Assembly (NCBI GenBank): GCA_029747585.1
Contig: JAPEVF010000201.1
Location: forward strand, 1-64,000
DNA length: 64,000 nt
Reading direction: 5' to 3'
Origin: Pleurotus djamor
Taxonomy: Eukaryota > Basidiomycota > Agaricomycetes > Agaricales > Pleurotaceae
The notes beneath the pieces were generated by a model that was given only the letters and a program-made list of their open reading frames with translations, searched no databases and was not told the DNA's origin. This document shows, piece by piece, positions 59,001 through 64,000 of the stretch; position 1 is the first letter of the stretch; the number at the start of each line of letters is the position of its first letter. Both the position numbers and the translations under genes were made by a program.

Positions 59001-59927
59001 GGGAGGTTTGGATTCNTCTCCNGCNAAGGTGATGGCGCGTTCCCTGCCTTTGCGAAAGTCGGCGGAACCACCTGCAGAAGGTACGACAGGAGCGGAGACA
59101 CTGGAGGTAGGACCGGTGGCAGAAGCNGGNGTTCCACCAGCAAGTTCAATCAACAGTTCCGCNCATTCCCATGTAATGCGATATCTCGAGTTGAGCGTAT
59201 AAAACGAGGAAGCGAGTTGTTTGTAAGCATTATGGGAAGGTGAAGTGTCAGGAGGGGTGGATGGATTGGTGTTCGAGCGATGTCTTCTTCCGAAAGGGAA
59301 GATAGCTGTGGGGGATATTGGACGAGATGGGGCAGGCACGGGTTGTTGTTGTGAGCAAGCTTGTGCTTGAGCATCAAGTATGGCTTGAACCTCCAAGACC
59401 AGAGAATGATATTCTGCTTGGAGGTCTTTCAATTCTGGAAAGGCAGAAAACGTTACTCAGGGAAACAAGAGTGTAGAAAGTGATGAAGACTCACGCTCGA
59501 TATTCGTAGCGAACTCCCTGACCATTCCCAAATCGCGTTTGAGTCCGACCTGAGCTTGACTGATTCGAGCCGGAATCTTCAGGTCACCCAAGGAATTACG
59601 CCTATGAACATTGCTATTACCGGAAGCGCTGGTGGAACCGCCCATTCCGCCGATGATCGCTGAAGAACTCATACCCACCCCCGCAGTCCTTCCCAAAGAG
59701 GCAGCTTGACCAGGAGAGCCAGGGGATTTTGGTGATACGGGAGAACGATGTGAAGAAGGCAATGGGGAAGGTATCGGTGATGAGACGCCGGACAGAGGTG
59801 TCGTTGGAGAAGGAGAAGGAGAAGGAGANGNACTAGAGTTTCCAGAGGCTATGGTGGGGAGAGGTGAAAAGGTGGAGCTACGAGCAGACTGAGACGGAGC
59901 AAGCAAGCTCTCCATCCCGCTGGCAAN
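56030..59927. other. N-rich interval, probably masked polymorphic sites
   Basis: Ns are rare elsewhere but frequent here, mostly as single bases that keep the reading frame. In the frame of the gene on the minus strand, 29 of 30 Ns I tested from 57798 to 58560 fall on the third codon position; the exception is 58064. Random errors would spread over three positions. In the F-box gene the Ns fall on all three positions. This suggests that the consensus masks differences between two nuclear haplotypes. A cluster at 56030-56042 may be a small gap instead. Confidence 0.7.
56098..57350 (+). CDS. F-box/LRR-like protein 2 (polymorphic)
   Basis: Paralogue of the gene at 49968. N-terminus has RLPIEVVEKI (F-box-like), then DLVLPLLSNVRKL-like LRR segments, LTHLAWSFWD, ESAFIAFLVAQ, NLEYLRLYEST. 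An intron from GTGAGTTCC to GCAGAG near 56970-57048 joins to LYDYIDVLKPMSIIYL, SLFEGIVSLRTVDISS and MNPWEPWWYSFK, ending FCPPVASH at 57350. The start could be the Met at 56098 or one at about 56110 or 56141. Many Ns, at all three codon positions. Likely an SCF adaptor of unknown target. Confidence 0.65.
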
Positions 59928-62585
59928 GCTCCCTGCGGGTGCAGACAGAGATGCCTTCATATCGGAGTCGCGCACGCGAGGGGGCGAAGGAGGTTGTAAT
60001 TCGATGGGTGGTAAGAGGATATTGGATCGTGAAGGTGTCTTGTGCGTGTCCTTGTCGGTGCCTTCATCTGATGGATGGCTTTCTGCATTCGCATGCATGT
60101 TCATCAGCATAACAGCTTCTCTAGGTAAATCGGGAATGGGATGTTCCTCGGCGGCACCATGATCCCCAGAAAACGCGAAAGAGGCAGCACTTTTAGAACG
60201 TTTGTGCTTCCCTACTAAGCTTATCCGCCGAATACCACCCATAAATCCACGATTTCCATCAGGCACACTACTTGGCTCCGCACCGTCTGGAACGTCCTTA
60301 GTTTTGGCAACATCTTTTCCGCGATCTCTAGAACGAGAGACGCTACGAGTCCGACTCCTCTCCCTCTTGGTATTACTACCACTGCGGCTTTGGCTCTCAG
60401 ATCTTTCTTGAGCTGCACCACCGTAACTTGCGTGTCTGGGCTGGCCTTGAGCGTTAGATTGGCTCAGACTGGGTTGAGGATGCATTGAGACGGGTCTTGC
60501 GCCCATTCCAAGAGCCTGCTGCGTGTTCTTTTTTGGGGTTGCGGAAGGTGATGAAGTCGAAGACATATTACTGCTAGAGGTCGACATGGAATGAGCCAAA
60601 GGTGGCGGGAAGACACTAGATATCGGAGGAGGTGATGAAGGTGATGAAGCGCCGTCACTATCAAGAGGTTTGCTCTTGCTGCGAAGCTGAACGAAGCCCA
60701 GAGACTTGCGTTTCACGAGTTTCGAAGGCGAGTTGAGCAAGAAATTCGCGAGGCCACTCTGACCACTCCCACCGCTCCCAGGTGTCCCGGCCACTTCATC
60801 CTCCAGACCCTTAGGTAAAGGTGTTGGGGAAGCAAAGCTTCGCTTTTCCCGTAACTCCCTTAGGTCGGCTGAGCTGGCGTTCGAGCTTGACGACGTGCCG
60901 CTAGTTTCCTTACTAGAGGTCCGAAAAAACCAACTAGAGCTGGACTGCCCTTGCTTGGGGGACGGGGAAGATGGCTGAGAGGGGATCCGTCGCTGGTGAT
61001 GATTGAGAGGGGGTTGCGTTATAGGAATAGGTTGAGATGTAGATGGAAGTGGAGGCGGTTGGGTAAGCGTGTGTGATAGCGAGCTTGGGGGGCGAGGGGT
61101 ACGAGATGGATCATCGTCGAAATCGGCTGCGAACACAATCAGTGCTATGATACCGATTGTGGGATGAAAGGTAACTCACGAATTGTTCCATCTTCGTTGA
61201 CCACCACCTCACTTGGCGCAGTGCTCGCCCTCTTCCTCCTAACCGCCCATCTCTTACCCACAGAGCCTATGCGAGTAAGCAAAGGAGTCTTGGTCTTGCC
61301 GTTATCGAGTTCCGGCTCCTTTGGGAGACTGGGGTGGTCCCTTGAACTACCCGCTCGACTGGTCTCCCCTTCTGGTACCTCGGAGAGTCGTAATGGGCTT
61401 GCTCGATGAATCCCAGCTGATCCATCGAGGTCAGACGAACGCTGCGAATCGAAGCTCGCCCGTGCACTCGAACTAGACCCAGAAAACCGCTTCGGGTTCA
61501 CATTCACTATGCCAAAGCATCAACTCTTCGATAAAAGTAGACAAATGGATCAACGTACGATGATCTGTATCCCCTTGCTCCACCAGCTCAAAAACGCCCT
61601 CCTCCAAGCGAGGCGGTCGACTCTTCTTCCGCAGTCTTCTCCTTTCCCTCTCCTTGTGTATAGGTGGGCTGGGGGGCAGATCACTGAGGCGACCCGTCCG
61701 AGCTGCACTAGTCCGACTGACGCTTGGACCAAGCGATAGATGTGTTTGTGAGTTGGTTGTGTGGTATGAATGGCCAGCGACGCTATCTCTGCCGGAAGTT
61801 GTGGTGGCAGGAACAGAGAACACGGATGTCGTGGGGGAGCGAGGAAATGGCTGCTCAATGTTAGATGTGTGGTAGTTTGAGTTGAGCGTGTTCAGGCTCA
61901 GGTTTGGCAGAGGGGGGACTGGGGGCGGCGGGGAAGGCATCCGAGCCAATCCCCCACGCCTTGAACGCGCCGTAACCGTCCTATCTTCTTCCTCACCGTG
62001 AAATCCAAACTCTGCATCCTCATCATCCGAGTCCTCCAGCTCAAAATCGTCGTCCCAGTTTTCCGTCATCGGCGCATTAGGGGGTCGCGTCGGCCGCTTG
62101 CGAGGCGTCTTACGACGAGGTCCAGCATCCAGTGGGTGTTGAACCATTCGTGAAGGAGTTATTGGGGGTTTCCTGGGAGTCGAGTTACGCGCAGGGGAAT
62201 TGGAATCGAGTTCAAAGTCGTCATCCCAGTTTTCTGTTTCTTGCTCTCGGTGTGTTTGCTTGGGCAATGTTCGTTTCGTTGGCGTCGATGGTCCAGCAAC
62301 GTTAAGTTTGTCTTCAAGGATCACAGATCCACGTTTATGTTCGTAGTTGTTATTTGCGTGACGTGGGTCATCCCAATCTTCGGTGAAGCGAGAGCTTGCA
62401 ATGGAATGACGAGGCGGGGCACCCGCATCAATGCTGTTCGCGCGACGCTGCTGAGCAGCCGTCGTTGCAAATTCAAAGTCGTCATCCCAGTTCTCCGAAG
62501 GGTCTGCAACACGTCGCCGTCGTCAGATTGCTCAACCGACCACCAATTTTGAAAACGAGAAATTGTACTCACCTTGGTTTAGCAT
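57648..62585 (-). CDS. Large ENWDDDFE-repeat protein, possible Byr4/Bfa1 homologue
   Basis: Starts with a 13-nt first exon (MLNQ) at 62585; exon 2 continues DPSENWDDDFEFA. Further copies are ETENWDDDFELDSN and MTENWDDDFELEDSDDED, plus FTEDWDDPRH. This motif is what I associate with Byr4/Bfa1, the scaffold of the two-part GAP that restrains the Tem1/Spg1 GTPase in mitotic exit or septation. Next is a conserved segment LEEGVFELVEQGDTDHRTLI, FIEELMLWHSECEPEAVFW, then long Ser/Pro-rich disorder, then LGMVREFATNIEQLKDLQAE (intron from about 59494), and a helical C-terminus with FKLAMTPENIKPLLENSKEV and LQECIEEIKGLLATSV. About 1,550 aa, well over yeast Bfa1. Frame is continuous across the N-rich part. 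The identity is an inference. Confidence 0.6.
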
Positions 62586-63351
62586 GATGGTGTGATCATG
62601 AATGATTCGATGTCATCAATGTCGTGGGCCTTTATAGCAAAGCTTGAAGTCTCTTTGACTGTAGTGGTCCTGTCTTTGTCGCGGTCGTCGTGGTCGTCGA
62701 TGTTCAAGCGTGCTCGTTTTGGGCCGCAACCGCCGGCCCTTGTCCAAATTTGGAACAAGAACCACGTGTAGCTACTTGAAAGGGGCGTTCAGGGATGCTG
62801 AACGGGACTCGAACTATTCAAGACCCGCGGCTCGGCGTTCGAAGTCTTTTCTGTTCAGATGCCTGAGTCACACTTGTGTTTCGCTCATGATCCAATATCT
62901 TACTGACTGCGGTACCCGTCAGATCTGCCGATAGCTAGATACGAAGCTTGAATACCTGAATAATCCCCCAGACGAACAGTACCAACACCCCGCCAACTTT
63001 ACCTGACAGGTGAACGGTGAACTCATCCAGTTCACAACACCTCGCTCTAGTCCTGAACCGGTAAAATGAGGACTCTACCAACCATGGCGGTAACTCATCC
63101 ACATTTGCGAAACCTATGACCGCAGCATGGGCTATGTCACTACTGGGTAGAGTCCAAGGGCTTCTTCGGGCAAGGCTGTGGCTGCTGTATAAGCGATGAT
63201 CCTTCAGCTTTGTCACGTTCAACGCATAACGATGCGCCCACTGGGCCAAGTCAAAGCCAAGATTCGAGCTCCATCAGGGTCGCAACACACGTCTAACTTA
63301 TATACAGGCGATGGCTGAAAACATGTTGGAGCCTCACCTGCATTTTTCGCC
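62586..63351. other. Divergent intergenic DNA
   Basis: Promoter region between the minus-strand ENWDDDFE gene and the plus-strand hydrolase. A 104-codon minus ORF (62935-63249) has no motif. Confidence 0.4.
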
Positions 63352-64000
63352 ATGGTTTCATGGTCTTCTATCTTTTCAACCAGCGGAATGCTCGCTCATT
63401 TGTATTTCGCGCCTCCACCAGAGACACCGGCGATGGTCTACGATTTTGCCCAGGTAATTCCACCTTCCAGATGGATATAATATTGATTTTATTAGGCTCA
63501 CCTCGATGCGTAGATTACGCCATCAACGGATGTCTTCTGGACGCCATGTTATGAGCACTTTACTTGCGCTCGCTTACAAGTAGTCTCTCTTCTTGGTTCT
63601 GAAGGATTTGCGTACTAACCAGACCGCGACTGTTAGGTACCACTTGATTATGACGACCCGGAACGTGGCACGGCTGCCATAGCCCTGATACGCATCGCTG
63701 CTGCTACCCAGCCAGCTCCAAGTCTCCTTATCAACCCAGGTGATTAAGCTTTCTTGCTTGAGGAATATTGTTTTGCTGAAACTCTCAACAATGTAGGCGG
63801 ACCTGGCGGTTCTGGCGTTCAAACGTTACTGACTACTGGTCCTATCATGGCTGCTGCCTTCGGTCCAAACTACAACATCATCGGATTTGACCCTCGTGGT
63901 GTCAACAACACCACCCCCACCATTGACTGCTTCCCCGGCGCACACGACAAACGGTTCATATTTCGCTCGCTCTACTTCCGCGAGTCTTCAAATGCCTCAT
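63352..64000 (+). CDS. TAP-type alpha/beta hydrolase (5' part, truncated)
   Basis: Relative of bacterial tripeptidyl aminopeptidases (serine peptidase family S33). Exons: MVSWSSIFSTSGMLAHLYFA and PAMVYDFAQ; then ITPSTDVFWTPCYEHFTCAR (acceptor GATGCGTAG); then VPLDYDDPERGTAAIALIRI; then, across a 57-nt intron (63740-63796), GGPGGSGVQTLLTTGP (oxyanion-hole HGGPG-like motif) and NYNIIGFDPRGVNNTTPTI. The frame runs off the right edge before the nucleophile serine. The TPCYE..TCARL.VPLDY arrangement is characteristic of fungal members. No clear signal peptide, though many relatives are secreted; the start could lie further upstream. Confidence 0.85.

Noticed and set aside
1..64000. CRISPR array, rRNA genes, bacterial operons or Shine-Dalgarno sites
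   Set aside because: None seen; the intron-rich structure shows a eukaryotic nuclear region.

Overview
The window is nuclear DNA of a filamentous basidiomycete, most likely an Agaricomycete. Evidence: genes are dense and split by many short GT-AG introns of about 40-70 bp, and several products belong to families typical of that class (a fused Ppo-type fatty-acid dioxygenase/P450, a DUF6534 membrane protein, a SNG1/DUF3533 protein, a samB-type MYND protein, F-box/LRR paralogues). All gene calls are conceptual splices made by eye; exon edges were set by reading frame, splice dinucleotides and family fit.

Layout. 1-1031: 5' part of a Notchless/Rsa4 ribosome-assembly gene running off the left edge. 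1.1-2.6 kb: gene-poor DNA with a degenerate duplication and a six-cysteine secreted peptide gene. 3.3-10.3 kb: Ppo oxygenase and ADE2, both on the plus strand. 10.6-14.8 kb: an uncertain small gene, a conserved secreted protein, a tiny secreted peptide and a glutathione S-transferase. 14.8-19.4 kb: mostly non-coding, with another tiny secreted peptide at 18.1 kb. 19.4-36.5 kb: six members of an uncharacterised protein family (called family A here), interrupted by the housekeeping block tyrosyl-tRNA synthetase and exportin CSE1 (23.7-29.1 kb). Two apparently identical 332-bp inverted-orientation MITEs flank the last family A gene. 37.5-44.4 kb: a DCG1-like Asp/Glu racemase, a multi-exon DUF6534 protein and a SNG1-like protein. 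46.0-49.5 kb: samB/MUB1 MYND protein. 50-57.4 kb: two F-box-like paralogues flanking an acidic hypothetical ORF and mitochondrial Hsp78. 57.6-62.6 kb: a large low-complexity protein with repeated ENWDDDFE motifs, possibly Byr4/Bfa1. Right edge: 5' part of a TAP-type alpha/beta hydrolase.

The most unusual content is family A: six genes sharing a three-intron structure with phases 1-1-0, a TATA element about 50-75 bp before each start, an N-terminal helical region and a variable C-terminal region, with no function I can assign. A second notable point is that the run of Ns at 56.0-59.9 kb behaves like masked polymorphism: 29 of 30 Ns tested in one reading frame fall on third codon positions. By contrast, isolated Ns at 6331 and 47101 sit at the end of short homopolymers and break otherwise clear reading frames.
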